Positions 50,702 to 58,970 of a DNA stretch of 61,822 bases are shown piece after piece. The stretch's first letter is position 1; each line of letters begins with the position of its first letter. The stretch spans positions 1 through 61,822 of the forward strand of contig NZ_QUEM01000022.1 of NCBI RefSeq assembly GCF_003477995.1, written 5' to 3'. The notes beneath the pieces are model-generated. The model was not told where the DNA came from and ran no database searches. It saw only the letters and a program-made list of their open reading frames with translations. Origin of the DNA: Bacteroides sp. OF04-15BH. GTDB taxonomy: Bacteria > Bacteroidota > Bacteroidia > Bacteroidales > Bacteroidaceae. A program made the translations under genes and the position numbers.

Positions 50702-52135
50702 TTATTTTCTCTTATTATTACCTATCATGGAACGTACACAACGGAAGCCTACATAAGAACGCGGCTGGTTCTGATATTCATAAGAACGCCATGCCGAACG
50801 GATCATAGACTCGGGATCTTTCCAAGAACCGCCTCGTACAGACTTCTTTTTCAGACGATAAGGATCTTCTTTCGCAGCCTGATATTTCAGTTGCGGATTC
50901 ATATCACTCATACTTTCCACACCGGCTTCGGTATATACCGTACTGGTCCACTCGGCCACATTTCCGGCCATATCATACAATCCGTTGGAATTGGGTGAAT
51001 AAATGCCTACTTTTGAAGTAATCAGGTTGCCGTCTTTCGTATAATTTCCCTGATCGGGCTTGAAATTGGCATAATAGCATCCTTTATCACTCTTCACGTC
51101 TTTGGTTTCCCACGGGAAAACATTTCCTTCTTTGCCACGGGCCGCATACTCCCATTCGATTTCTGTCGGCAGACGGTAAGGCATGATTTGTACGCCAGAC
51201 ATTCCCAGACCTTTTTTCAAGAACTCGGTGCGCCACACACAGAAGGCATTGGCCTGCTCCCAGGTTACTCCAACCACCGGATAATCATCATATACCGGAT
51301 TGCTGAAGTAGAGTTGCATATAGCGTTCGTTTTCGGAATTGGCAAAGTCGTTCACCCAACAGGTTGTATCCGGATAGATATTGACGATATAGGTGCTCAA
51401 GAAATCATAAGCACTGGACAAAGGACGGGTAATTGTTTCCTGCACTATGCGACCTTCATCGTCCAAATAAGCGGTATCCTTGGAGATCATTACAGTCTGA
51501 TCTTCGGGAAGAGAGTGATCGGTATTCAAATCGCGTTCCAAAGGATTGATGCGGTTCTTTCTCAAAGCCGCAGCCGTATGGTCGTAGACTTCATATTTAT
51601 AGTTCATCTGGCGGGCATCCAGCATCTTGACGCCGGTTACCGGATGTGTGACATACACGCTCTCTATGGCACGCAACTCATCTTCATTGGGCTTTCTCCA
51701 AGGAATAGGCTTGCTCCAGTTCAGATGCGGAGTCACGGGATTACCATACTTGTCTTCTTCAATCTTATATGTTTCATCACCGCCATAGGCCGGATCGGCC
51801 AAACGCTCGCGAATAATCGAGTCACGCACCCAAAAGACGAACTGCCGGTATTTGGCATTGGTTACTTCTGTTTCATCCATCCAGAAGCCGTCTACAGAAA
51901 CTTCTTTCGTAGGAGCATTATCCCCCCACAAAGAATCCTGTTCCTGAAGTCCAACCTTTAAATATCCACTTTTGACCGCCACCATGCCATACGGTGCCGG
52001 CTCATTATAAGCCACGCCGTGAATGCCTGTCAACTCGCCGCCCACGGCAGACGATGCTGATTTAGGCCCCAAGCAAGAGCTCAGCGCCAAAGAAGCACAT
52101 AAGGCCGTTACGATCCAAACACTCTTCTTGTTCAT
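50702..52135 (-). CDS. gldK: T9SS lipoprotein GldK/PorK
   Basis: This 477-residue lipoprotein has signal peptide and lipobox LALSSC with Cys21 as the lipidated residue. The rest is a formylglycine-generating-enzyme-like (FGE-sulfatase) fold, with VDGFWMDETEVTNAKYRQFV at about 84-103 and PTEIEWEYAARGKEGNVFPW further on. In GldK/PorK this fold is structural. It forms the outer-membrane ring with GldN. The start codon overlaps the porP stop by one base. Confidence 0.94.
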   Translation of the reverse strand: MNKKSVWIVTALCASLALSSCLGPKSASSAVGGELTGIHGVAYNEPAPYGMVAVKSGYLKVGLQEQDSLWGDNAPTKEVSVDGFWMDETEVTNAKYRQFVFWVRDSIIRERLADPAYGGDETYKIEEDKYGNPVTPHLNWSKPIPWRKPNEDELRAIESVYVTHPVTGVKMLDARQMNYKYEVYDHTAAALRKNRINPLERDLNTDHSLPEDQTVMISKDTAYLDDEGRIVQETITRPLSSAYDFLSTYIVNIYPDTTCWVNDFANSENERYMQLYFSNPVYDDYPVVGVTWEQANAFCVWRTEFLKKGLGMSGVQIMPYRLPTEIEWEYAARGKEGNVFPWETKDVKSDKGCYYANFKPDQGNYTKDGNLITSKVGIYSPNSNGLYDMAGNVAEWTSTVYTEAGVESMSDMNPQLKYQAAKEDPYRLKKKSVRGGSWKDPESMIRSAWRSYEYQNQPRSYVGFRCVRSMIGNNKRK

Positions 52136-53097
52136 TATAATATTCTTACGCTTTTATGTTTATTCTTTCCTTTTTTAAAAATATTGAGATCGGTCTGATA
52201 ACTCAGCGTAATCTCATGACTTCCGTTCAATGCTCCGATTGCCGAGGTGTACATTTCATAGGAATAACCTAAGGTGACTCCCATAACTTTACCGCCAAAC
52301 AAAAGGCTGACCGAATTTGTGGGACTGTATGAAAGTCCGCCGTAAAGCTGAATCCGCCCGCCTTCATAAGCTAGCCTGCAACTGACATCTCCCCGATAAA
52401 ACATAAAATCACTTCGGAACATGGCAGAAGTATACATCTTATATAACGGATTCTTGAACGAAATATTGTATCCGCCAAAAAAATAAAAAGTTTGGGGCAC
52501 AGATATCTGGTTGACTTTCTCATCGCCATAAGTAATTTCCGGCCCGGTTAAATGCATGGCCGAAGCACCCACATACCACTTTTTATGCTTATAATACAAA
52601 CCGAAATCCAAATCAAAACCGGAGCCGGTTACATCAGAAGTCGGAAACGCCGGATCACTGGTATCCGAAACATCCAAACCAGAACCGTCAAAACCTTCAC
52701 TCAACATGCCCAACCGCAGTCCGGCACTCAAACTTCCACCCCACAATGGCTGGTGATAAGCATATTGTATATAAAACTTTTTATGTGCAAAAAGTCCGGC
52801 TTCATCATTCAGGAAGCCGACTCCCATTCCATGCTTCGGACTGAGAAAAAATACGGGAAGGTCCACACCGGCATATAAAGTGGCCGGAGCATTTTCAAAT
52901 CCGACCAGCTGCATGGCATAAGCGGCCTGAACGTTCAGCTTGCCATCCAGACCGGTAGTTGCGGGGTTATAGAAAGGTTGCAGGCTCCAATATTGTGAAA
53001 AAGCCGGATCGTACTGTGCCTGAGCGGGAACGTAACTGAACAGGAGCAGCAATCCGCCTGCAATCTTTTTCCATTCTGCCATGCTTCTGATATTCAT
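52135..53097 (-). CDS. porP: T9SS outer-membrane protein PorP/SprF family
   Basis: A 320-residue barrel with signal peptide (hydrophobic stretch GGLLLLFSYVPAQAQ) and the family hallmark YDPAFSQYWSLQPFYNPATTG just after cleavage. I chose the ATG at 53097. An open frame reaches 53148, but that would place the start before the hairpin at 53120-53144. PorP/SprF proteins act with the GldKLMN machine, often in attaching or exporting cargo. First gene of the cluster, the same order as porPKLMN in Porphyromonas. Confidence 0.9.
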   Translation of the reverse strand: MNIRSMAEWKKIAGGLLLLFSYVPAQAQYDPAFSQYWSLQPFYNPATTGLDGKLNVQAAYAMQLVGFENAPATLYAGVDLPVFFLSPKHGMGVGFLNDEAGLFAHKKFYIQYAYHQPLWGGSLSAGLRLGMLSEGFDGSGLDVSDTSDPAFPTSDVTGSGFDLDFGLYYKHKKWYVGASAMHLTGPEITYGDEKVNQISVPQTFYFFGGYNISFKNPLYKMYTSAMFRSDFMFYRGDVSCRLAYEGGRIQLYGGLSYSPTNSVSLLFGGKVMGVTLGYSYEMYTSAIGALNGSHEITLSYQTDLNIFKKGKNKHKSVRIL

Positions 53098-53119
53098 AAA
53101 TAGTAATGTTTCTGTATAG

Positions 53120-53144
53120 AAAAAACGGACGCCATAAGCGTCCG
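53120..53144 (-). terminator. Terminator/attenuator between DUF2795 and porP
   Basis: A perfect 7-bp GC-rich stem (53126-53132 with 53138-53144), a 5-base loop and a T6 run. Only 22 bases separate it from the porP start and no TAnnTTTG promoter fits there, so the T9SS operon may depend on read-through. Confidence 0.75.
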
Positions 53145-53164
53145 CCAAATCTCATCTGATGTCA

Positions 53165-53386
53165 TTAATACTCATCTTCGTTGAATAAGAAGTCCTCCTT
53201 GGTCGGATAATCGGGCCATACATCTTCTATTGTCTCATAGATTTCGCCTTCATCCTCCATCTCCTGAAGATTCTCAATCACTTCCAGAGGAGCGCCAGAA
53301 CGCATCGCATAATCGATCAACTCATCTTTGGTTGCCGGCCATGGAGCATCTTCCAGCTTTGATGCAAGTTCCAAAGTCCAATACAT
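53165..53386 (-). CDS. DUF2795 family small protein
   Basis: A 73-residue acidic protein (MYWTLELASKLEDAPWPATKDELIDYAMRSGAP pattern, split LEDAPWPATKDELIDYA core). It matches the DUF2795 family, a small helical domain of unknown function. The C-terminal half is rich in Asp and Glu. It follows the adenosyltransferase gene but has its own promoter inside that gene's end. Confidence 0.8.
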   Translation of the reverse strand: MYWTLELASKLEDAPWPATKDELIDYAMRSGAPLEVIENLQEMEDEGEIYETIEDVWPDYPTKEDFLFNEDEY

Positions 53387-53443
53387 AACACTTATTGTTT
53401 TAAAGTTTTCAGTCTAAATTTGTGATTGTCTTTATATCGGACG

Positions 53444-53473
53444 CAAAAATAATACTATTTTTCAAATCAGCAA
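53444..53473 (-). promoter_or_regulatory. Promoter of DUF2795 and perhaps the T9SS operon
   Basis: Minus-strand TTG (53471-53473), a 19-base spacer and TATTTTTG (53444-53451). It overlaps the last codons of the adenosyltransferase gene. It is the nearest good promoter upstream of porP-gldKLMN. Confidence 0.7.
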
Positions 53474-54018
53474 CGTTTCTGCCAAAGATTTTCCTGTTGT
53501 CCGCTTATAAAATTTATTTTCAAAGAAAGCATAAATAAATAATCGGACAAACGATTGATATAAGCCATGACCTCGCCTGGAACCACCTGCTCTTTAGACA
53601 AACAGCATAGCTGGCGCTCAGCCCGCCGACATACCGTCCGAGCCAGATGGGATAACGCCGCAGGCCAGGTGCCTCCCGGAAGAATAAAGCCTCCCGGCAT
53701 TTCCACCTGATTTTGCATTATATCCATTGACGATTCCAATTCAAGAGTTGCTGCAGCAAACGCTGTAAGATTCTTCTGCATGGCAAAATCAGAGACAACC
53801 AAAGCACCAAGTTCAAATAACAGATTCTGCGCCTGCACAAGCACCTTACGCCCATCAGAAGGCACATCCTGCGCCAGTAGACATCCTAACACAGCATTCA
53901 GTTCATCAAGACTGCCACAGACCTCTATGTGCATATCATCCTTATCTACCCGGACTGCCCCACTCAATGATGTCTTTCCGCAATCTCCTGTTTTCGTATA
54001 GATCTTATTCAGTTTCAT
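53467..54018 (-). CDS. Cob(I)alamin adenosyltransferase, PduO type
   Basis: This 183-residue enzyme transfers adenosyl from ATP to reduced cobalamin, giving the coenzyme form. ATP-binding YTKTGDCGKTSL (7-18), GSLDELNA (about 35-42) and CRRAERQL (about 130-137) are the PduO-type signatures. It may serve B12-dependent enzymes such as methylmalonyl-CoA mutase elsewhere in the genome. It starts two bases after the preceding gene. No B12 riboswitch precedes it. Confidence 0.92.
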   Translation of the reverse strand: MKLNKIYTKTGDCGKTSLSGAVRVDKDDMHIEVCGSLDELNAVLGCLLAQDVPSDGRKVLVQAQNLLFELGALVVSDFAMQKNLTAFAAATLELESSMDIMQNQVEMPGGFILPGGTWPAALSHLARTVCRRAERQLCCLSKEQVVPGEVMAYINRLSDYLFMLSLKINFISGQQENLWQKRC

Positions 54019-54019
54019 A

Positions 54020-54619
54020 TCAATCCAGGAAATTTACTACATAATGTTGCTTAAACAGGCTCCGGTCAAAAAAGACCAGCAAAAAATCATAAAGATCAAA
54101 ACTTACGCCACAAAACTCACTGCCCTGAATAATTTCCGAACAGTGCGACCGGACCTCAGCCGAGTTCACCCGTAAAAGCAAAGCGGAATCAGGTGTTGCC
54201 GTAAGGGCACAGCGTTCGAGCAATGCCGGCAAAGCAGTTGCATCCGCAATACTATAAAAAAGTGTTTTCCGGGGGACAGATTCACTCCAATTGCTCCAAG
54301 AAGACCAAGAAGCATTTCTACTTGCAGCCTGCATATATGCCAACTCGGCCTGCGGCAGTTTATTATCTGCGACAAAGAGTTCCGGATGCACATAATTCGT
54401 CAAGCGGAATAAAAAATGCAAACATTTACAAGTATGCGAATAGCGCCAAAAGAAACTCTTCCCATAAATACCATCCATTTCCTTATAAGCATAATATGCT
54501 CCTTTTTCAAAAACAACTCCGGTAATAAAATTGAAAGCAAAGGGAGAGTGTACTCCATAACCACAGCGCTTCCGGAAGCGCTTTAACCAGGCACCAAAAT
54601 ATCTGATAGAAATCATCAA
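54020..54619 (-). CDS. Methyltransferase-like protein, Bacteroidetes HSPF group
   Basis: A 199-residue protein. Its start (MISIRYFGAWLKRFRKRC, then GYGVHSPFAFNFI) matches the RxGxHSPFxF opening of a Bacteroidetes group annotated as class I SAM-dependent methyltransferases. The end (FDLYDFLLVFFDRSLFKQHYVV) also matches. The glycine-rich SAM-binding motif (DxGxGxG) is not visible, so activity is doubtful. It precedes the adenosyltransferase gene by one base and probably shares its transcript. Confidence 0.6.
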   Translation of the reverse strand: MMISIRYFGAWLKRFRKRCGYGVHSPFAFNFITGVVFEKGAYYAYKEMDGIYGKSFFWRYSHTCKCLHFLFRLTNYVHPELFVADNKLPQAELAYMQAASRNASWSSWSNWSESVPRKTLFYSIADATALPALLERCALTATPDSALLLRVNSAEVRSHCSEIIQGSEFCGVSFDLYDFLLVFFDRSLFKQHYVVNFLD

Positions 54620-54641
54620 TCATTCATTTTATAATCACGGG

Positions 54642-54672
54642 CAAAAATAATTGAAAATACATCACGGTTAAA
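54642..54672 (-). promoter_or_regulatory. Promoter of the methyltransferase-like and adenosyltransferase genes
   Basis: Minus-strand TATTTTTG at 54642-54649, with TTT about 20 bases upstream, 23 bases before the start codon. Confidence 0.6.
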
Positions 54673-54741
54673 AAGTTTGTTCCAATTTTTCTTTGAAAGA
54701 CGTTAATCTATGTTATTCAACATATTTTCCGGTTTTGTTTG

Positions 54742-54772
54742 TTTGCGCACACAGAAAAAAGAAGTACCTTTG
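54742..54772 (+). promoter_or_regulatory. Promoter of the small RNA candidate
   Basis: TTTG (54742-54745), a 19-base spacer and TACCTTTG (54765-54772), a perfect Bacteroidetes promoter. Confidence 0.8.
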
Positions 54773-54777
54773 CATTG

Positions 54778-54840
54778 TGTTTTTCATAGTATTAGATTTA
54801 AGGTTAACAAAGGTTGGAGTACAGCGGTACTCCTTTTTTT
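54778..54840 (+). ncRNA. Candidate short RNA (about 60 nt)
   Basis: A perfect promoter is followed after about 40 AT-rich bases by a 7-bp stem (54816-54822 with 54827-54833), a 4-base loop and seven T residues. The predicted transcript therefore starts near 54778-54780 and ends near 54838. It contains TCATAGTATTAGATTTAAGG and GTTAACAAAGG. I have the impression that this core recurs in Bacteroidales genomes, but cannot check. It could be a free sRNA or a terminated leader of the secreted-protein gene 230 bases downstream. A GTG-started reading frame through it ends without family resemblance. Confidence 0.6.
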
Positions 54841-55013
54841 ATTTTACCAGCAGCCTGCTCTAAAATCTGATCAAAGAATCATCAAAGACTCCTTATTTAT
54901 ATATAAGCACAGCAGACAAAATGCCCCAATTGGAATCTGACTTGTCGGGTTAATAATAGTTAATACACAGAAAGTTTTAACGTCCCAAATTACTTCCAAC
55001 GGAATTTAATGTC
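54841..55013. other. Intergenic stretch between small RNA and secreted-protein gene
   Basis: AT-rich, with no gene that I can support. An open frame at 54710-54940 runs through the small RNA unit and lacks any family resemblance. Confidence 0.5.
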
Positions 55014-55072
55014 TATCTTTATCCCGAAATACCTAGAAACAATAAATTATTAACCCTTAATTAACACGCAAG
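55014..55072 (+). promoter_or_regulatory. Promoter and leader of secreted protein 1
   Basis: TATCTTTATCCCGAAA begins at 55014 (TAnnTTTG with final A). The leader runs to ATG at 55073 and includes ATTATTAACC and ends CAAG. The same block precedes the paralogue at 58913-58970 with nearly equal spacing (59 and 58 bases), which supports function. Confidence 0.6.
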
Positions 55073-58000
55073 ATGAAGAAAATTTACTCGATTTTCTCGT
55101 TGTTTCTCATGATTTTGGGAATCAACACTGCCTATGCGGGTGTCAGCTTGGGAAATTCAGTCACAGACCCAAGTACACTTACAAACGGCAGCAAGATTAT
55201 CATTCATTCGAATGCATTTGCGAATGAAGCCAATGCGACTTACAAATTCTTCTCTGCATTAGCAGACAGTTTGGTTTTCTCTGTAACAACAGTTGACCCA
55301 GTTGATCCTTATGTTACTTTTTCTTTGGAAACAGCTGAAGGTAAAACTGTAAACAAAGAACAAGCTTACTACTTGAAGAATGAGTACAACGGCAAATATT
55401 TGACTTACAGATATGAAGCCGGAGAAGACGGTAGTGTTTCTGATGATGGTGCCGGTGGTTGGGTTGCTGAAATGTATCTGACTTTCACAGCAGACAAAGA
55501 AAAAGCAACACCTGTTATCATCAAGACACAAGCTGTAGGTGGCGAAATGATGGGATATGTTGGTGATGCTCCAGAGCAAGAAAACTGCATGATGATTATT
55601 GCAGAATTCCCAGAGCACAACAACGATTTGATCGCGTTGAACCACGTTTACGATCGTCCAATCGTCGCTTCCTATAACGATTGGGCTGCTTGGTGGCAAA
55701 TCTACGAAGCAAACATCGTTGAGGACTACATTGCTGATTTGAGTTCTCTTTATACTAAGGTTGAGCAGCTGAAGTTTATCGGCGGTACAGATCCTGGTTG
55801 CTATGATCAGGGCATGGTAGATGCATTTGAAAAGGCTAGAACTAATGCTCAGGATCTGTTGAATTCAACAGACGGTTCTCTTACTCCAGAGAATGCAAAG
55901 ACAGCTTATAAAACTTTGGAAGATGCTTACTTGGCACTGGTAGTTGGTACAGCTGTTCCTGTAACAGAAGGTTACTATCGTATCAAATCTGCCTATAGCG
56001 CATTTACTGCTCAGCAGGGTGCAGAAGCCATCAAGACCATTTATACAGATAACACGGATATCATGAAGTGGAAGAATCTGGATAACGAAGATGCAACAAT
56101 GGTTTGGCAGTTCATCGACCGTCATGATGGTACTTGGTTGCTCTACAACGTAGGTACTGGTACATACGTTAATGCAGCAAAATCAACAGGACAGAGTTCA
56201 AATTATACGATGACTAGCGACTCTACTGGTTGTGCCGTAAAGATCACAGGTTTGGGTCAGAGCGCCTTTAACTTGATTTCTAATCTGTCTGGTCAATATG
56301 CATTCCATACAGGTGGCCACAGCAGTGGTGCTGGCGTAAGCGGTAACATCGTAGCATGGAACGGTGGTTTAGAAACTGGTTCTGCATGGTATATCAATAA
56401 GGTTGATGATGAGCAGATTCCTGGATTCGAAGCAATCGGTGAGCAGAACAAGTTGAACCGTAGCTTGGAAAGCCTCTACAACACTGCAAAGGCTAAATAT
56501 GATATCGGTTCTAGTTTCACTATTACTACTGAACCTGAAAAATGGTTGGTAACTTCTGCTGATTACGAAGCAGACAAGAAGGTTGCAATGTCTAATGCAG
56601 ACCACAATGAATGGCACCCAAGTGCACCAGACGGTGGTGGTATCCCAGCATTGTTGGATAATGACGAAGCTACATTCTGGGGATCATGCTGGAGCGATCC
56701 ACAGCCAGATACAACTCAGTATCTGCAGTTCAAGTTGAACAAGAAGGTTAACGCTTTCGCTGTTTACCTTACAAAACGTAAGAACCAGCCGAACCAGGCT
56801 ACTCAGTTGACATTCTACGTAAGCAATGATACAACAAAGGCTGACGGTTGGGTTAAGGCTGGAACAATCACTGGCCTTCCAGGTAGCACAGACAACTCAG
56901 GCAACGGTTTGACTTACCAGTCTAATGGTATTGAATTGGATGCAGCTTACCAGTATGTAAGAATGACATGGAAATCTGCAAACGGATTTACTCACTTCAC
57001 TGGTTTCCACTTCCAGGAAGCTGTTCTGAGCCAGGATTGCCAGAACGTAACTATGGGTGAAGTTGCACAGAACTTGAAGGCTGAATTGAAGAATGCTGAG
57101 GCTCTGATTTCATCAGGTAAAGCTACTCAGGAAGCTATCGATGCATTGCAGGCTGCTTACGACGCTTATGTTGCAGAATTGGCAGACCCAACTGTTTTGA
57201 AAGCAAAATTGGATTCTATCAGCAATGTTTGCAAACTGGCAGCTACTACAGAAGGTGTTGACGGAACCGGAACAGACGGAGAATTCAAGGATGGATATCC
57301 TGGTGTTTATCCAGTTGCAGCAAAGGCTGCTTTGCAGGCTACTATCGATGAGGTACAGGCTTACATCGATGCAAACGATGCAGCAGGTACTTATAAGAAA
57401 GCTGAAATTTCTGCAAACTTAGACAAGTTGGTTAAGGCTCTCGATACATTCAAGGCTACCGCTCCTAAGTTCACTTTGGCTGACGCTTCAAACGAAGGTA
57501 TCTGGTACTACATTTCTTACAGCCAGCACTACTTCAACTGCACTGGCAAGGCTCAGGATACAAGCGGTGAAGGTGATGCCCAGCAGATCCGTAAGGGTAA
57601 GTTGTATGTAAATGCAGACGTAACCAGCGACTTGCTGAACAATGCAAAAGTAAATGTTACTGGTAACAAGACTTTGGAAGAACTCGGTGTTAACGACGAT
57701 ATGGCTAAGTGGCGTTTCGTAAATCTGGGTGATACTGCTTATGCTATCCAGAACAAGGCTACTGGCTTGTACTTGGGTGAGAAGACTGGTGGTAATGCTG
57801 GTTTGAGCATGACTCCGGCTGCTTACAGACTGAGTGATATCGGTTACGCTACCTTCCTGATCGAGGGTTACCGTCTGAACGGTGCTGCTATCAACCCATT
57901 GCACGTCCAGACTGCCGGTCAGCTTTTGGTATACTGGGGCAACAGAGATCTGGGAGGCGGTTCTTGCTTCGACATCGAGCCGACTACAGACAACACTGCT

Positions 58001-58690
58001 GCAGCAATCCTGAACTTCCAGGCTGAAGAAATGATCAAGGGTCGCTTGTATACTAAGTGCTACCCAATGCCTATCGAACTGGTTGCCGATAACATTGATC
58101 CGGCTGCATATCCATACCAGATTGCAACGATCGATGTTGCCAAGAAAGAAATGACTCTGGCAGTTTATGAGGATGTTATCGAGGCTGGTCAGCCATTCTT
58201 CTACATTGGTGGTGGTGCTACTCTGGGTGTTTCACAGGAACCGACTGCTGCTGATACAACTCAGATGTTAATCCAGTTCCCGAAGAACGGTACTAAGACT
58301 ATCGCTCAGACTCCAAGCAGCTACAACGGTTTGATCGGTAACTACTACAGCGGTACCAAGGTTGCCAAGGGCTTCGGTGTTGTTAAAGAGACTAAGGGCG
58401 TTCAGTCAATCGGTGCTACAACAGAAGACCAGCAGATCGGATGGAACAGCGCTTACATTGATGCTTCTAAGATCGAGAACGCTGAGACTCCGGGAACTAT
58501 CGTTGTTCCTTTGACTGGTAATTTGGAAACAGCTATCAAGGACGCTATCATCGACGCTCAGACTGGTAACGTTAATGTTTACAGCGTTGACGGTATCCTG
58601 ATCAAGAAGAACGTGAAGGTTTCAGAGGCTACTGAAGGACTTGCCAAGGGTATCTACATCGTAGGTAACAAGAAAGTGGCAGTTAAGTAA
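55073..58690 (+). CDS. Large multidomain secreted protein with T9SS sorting tail (paralogue 1)
   Basis: A 1205-residue exported protein of unknown role. Order of parts: signal peptide (1-22, ending AYA); an N-terminal beta-rich domain (about 23-225); a helical FIVAR-like segment (about 248-292); a lectin-like module beginning VTEGYYRIKS (about 294-440), possibly ricin-type beta-trefoil; a discoidin/F5-8C-like domain (about 505-652: LLDNDEATFWGS, LQFKLNKKVNAFAVYLT, YVRMTWK); two helical FIVAR-like segments (about 669-710, 745-797); a second lectin-like module (about 803-972); and a C-terminal tail (about 1166-1205: VYSVDGILIKK, GLAKGIYIVGNKKVAVK) that resembles the T9SS type A sorting domain. 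Surface binding of glycans is inferred. The codon choice (GCT, GTT, GGT) resembles that of the ribosomal genes. Confidence 0.8.
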   Translation: MKKIYSIFSLFLMILGINTAYAGVSLGNSVTDPSTLTNGSKIIIHSNAFANEANATYKFFSALADSLVFSVTTVDPVDPYVTFSLETAEGKTVNKEQAYYLKNEYNGKYLTYRYEAGEDGSVSDDGAGGWVAEMYLTFTADKEKATPVIIKTQAVGGEMMGYVGDAPEQENCMMIIAEFPEHNNDLIALNHVYDRPIVASYNDWAAWWQIYEANIVEDYIADLSSLYTKVEQLKFIGGTDPGCYDQGMVDAFEKARTNAQDLLNSTDGSLTPENAKTAYKTLEDAYLALVVGTAVPVTEGYYRIKSAYSAFTAQQGAEAIKTIYTDNTDIMKWKNLDNEDATMVWQFIDRHDGTWLLYNVGTGTYVNAAKSTGQSSNYTMTSDSTGCAVKITGLGQSAFNLISNLSGQYAFHTGGHSSGAGVSGNIVAWNGGLETGSAWYINKVDDEQIPGFEAIGEQNKLNRSLESLYNTAKAKYDIGSSFTITTEPEKWLVTSADYEADKKVAMSNADHNEWHPSAPDGGGIPALLDNDEATFWGSCWSDPQPDTTQYLQFKLNKKVNAFAVYLTKRKNQPNQATQLTFYVSNDTTKADGWVKAGTITGLPGSTDNSGNGLTYQSNGIELDAAYQYVRMTWKSANGFTHFTGFHFQEAVLSQDCQNVTMGEVAQNLKAELKNAEALISSGKATQEAIDALQAAYDAYVAELADPTVLKAKLDSISNVCKLAATTEGVDGTGTDGEFKDGYPGVYPVAAKAALQATIDEVQAYIDANDAAGTYKKAEISANLDKLVKALDTFKATAPKFTLADASNEGIWYYISYSQHYFNCTGKAQDTSGEGDAQQIRKGKLYVNADVTSDLLNNAKVNVTGNKTLEELGVNDDMAKWRFVNLGDTAYAIQNKATGLYLGEKTGGNAGLSMTPAAYRLSDIGYATFLIEGYRLNGAAINPLHVQTAGQLLVYWGNRDLGGGSCFDIEPTTDNTAAAILNFQAEEMIKGRLYTKCYPMPIELVADNIDPAAYPYQIATIDVAKKEMTLAVYEDVIEAGQPFFYIGGGATLGVSQEPTAADTTQMLIQFPKNGTKTIAQTPSSYNGLIGNYYSGTKVAKGFGVVKETKGVQSIGATTEDQQIGWNSAYIDASKIENAETPGTIVVPLTGNLETAIKDAIIDAQTGNVNVYSVDGILIKKNVKVSEATEGLAKGIYIVGNKKVAVK
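57706..57894 (+). repeat. 189-base perfect direct repeat, copy 1
   Basis: Identical, base by base, to 61548-61736 in the paralogous gene (distance 3842). It encodes the second lectin-like module. Neighbouring parts of the two genes differ at many silent sites, so the identity suggests recent gene conversion. Confidence 0.9.
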
Positions 58691-58710
58691 TTAGAATCTG
58701 ACAGAATATT

Positions 58711-58757
58711 AAAGATGACTACAGTTGTTGAAAAACAATTGTAGTCATCTTTTTTTC
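58711..58757 (+). terminator. Terminator of secreted protein 1
   Basis: A 17-bp stem with one G-U pair, a GAAA loop and a T7 run, 22 bases after the stop codon. The two paralogues are therefore separate transcripts. Confidence 0.92.
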
Positions 58758-58912
58758 TGTATAAAACATGCCGAATAAAAATACTTACTCAGATGTAAAA
58801 GGCACAATCAATACCTGAAACATACCAATAAACGTTATTTAAATATTTGTTAATTTAACGCACTTGAAATATTATTCATGCAATATTTGTATTCTTAGAG
58901 AAATTAATTGTT

Positions 58913-58970
58913 TATCTTTATCCCGAAAAACTTAAATCACATATTTATTAACCTTGTAATTAATACTCAA
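58913..58970 (+). promoter_or_regulatory. Promoter and leader of secreted protein 2
   Basis: TATCTTTATCCCGAAA at 58913, then a leader with TTATTAACC and CAAG directly before ATG, as for paralogue 1. The spacing from box to ATG is 58 bases. The rest of the 280-base gap (58758-58912) is AT-rich and shows nothing recognisable. Confidence 0.6.

Noticed and set aside
51188..51961. 257-residue frame on the plus strand within gldK
   Set aside because: Antisense shadow; gldK is clear by lipobox and FGE-sulfatase motifs.
53098..53148. Longer PorP start
   Set aside because: It would place a terminator hairpin inside the coding region and bury the signal peptide.
53980..54030. Cobalamin riboswitch before the adenosyltransferase gene
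   Set aside because: Only one base separates it from the preceding gene and no B12-box-like sequence is visible upstream of the pair.
54710..54940. 76-codon frame upstream of the secreted protein
   Set aside because: It runs through a promoter, the small RNA and a terminator and resembles no known family.
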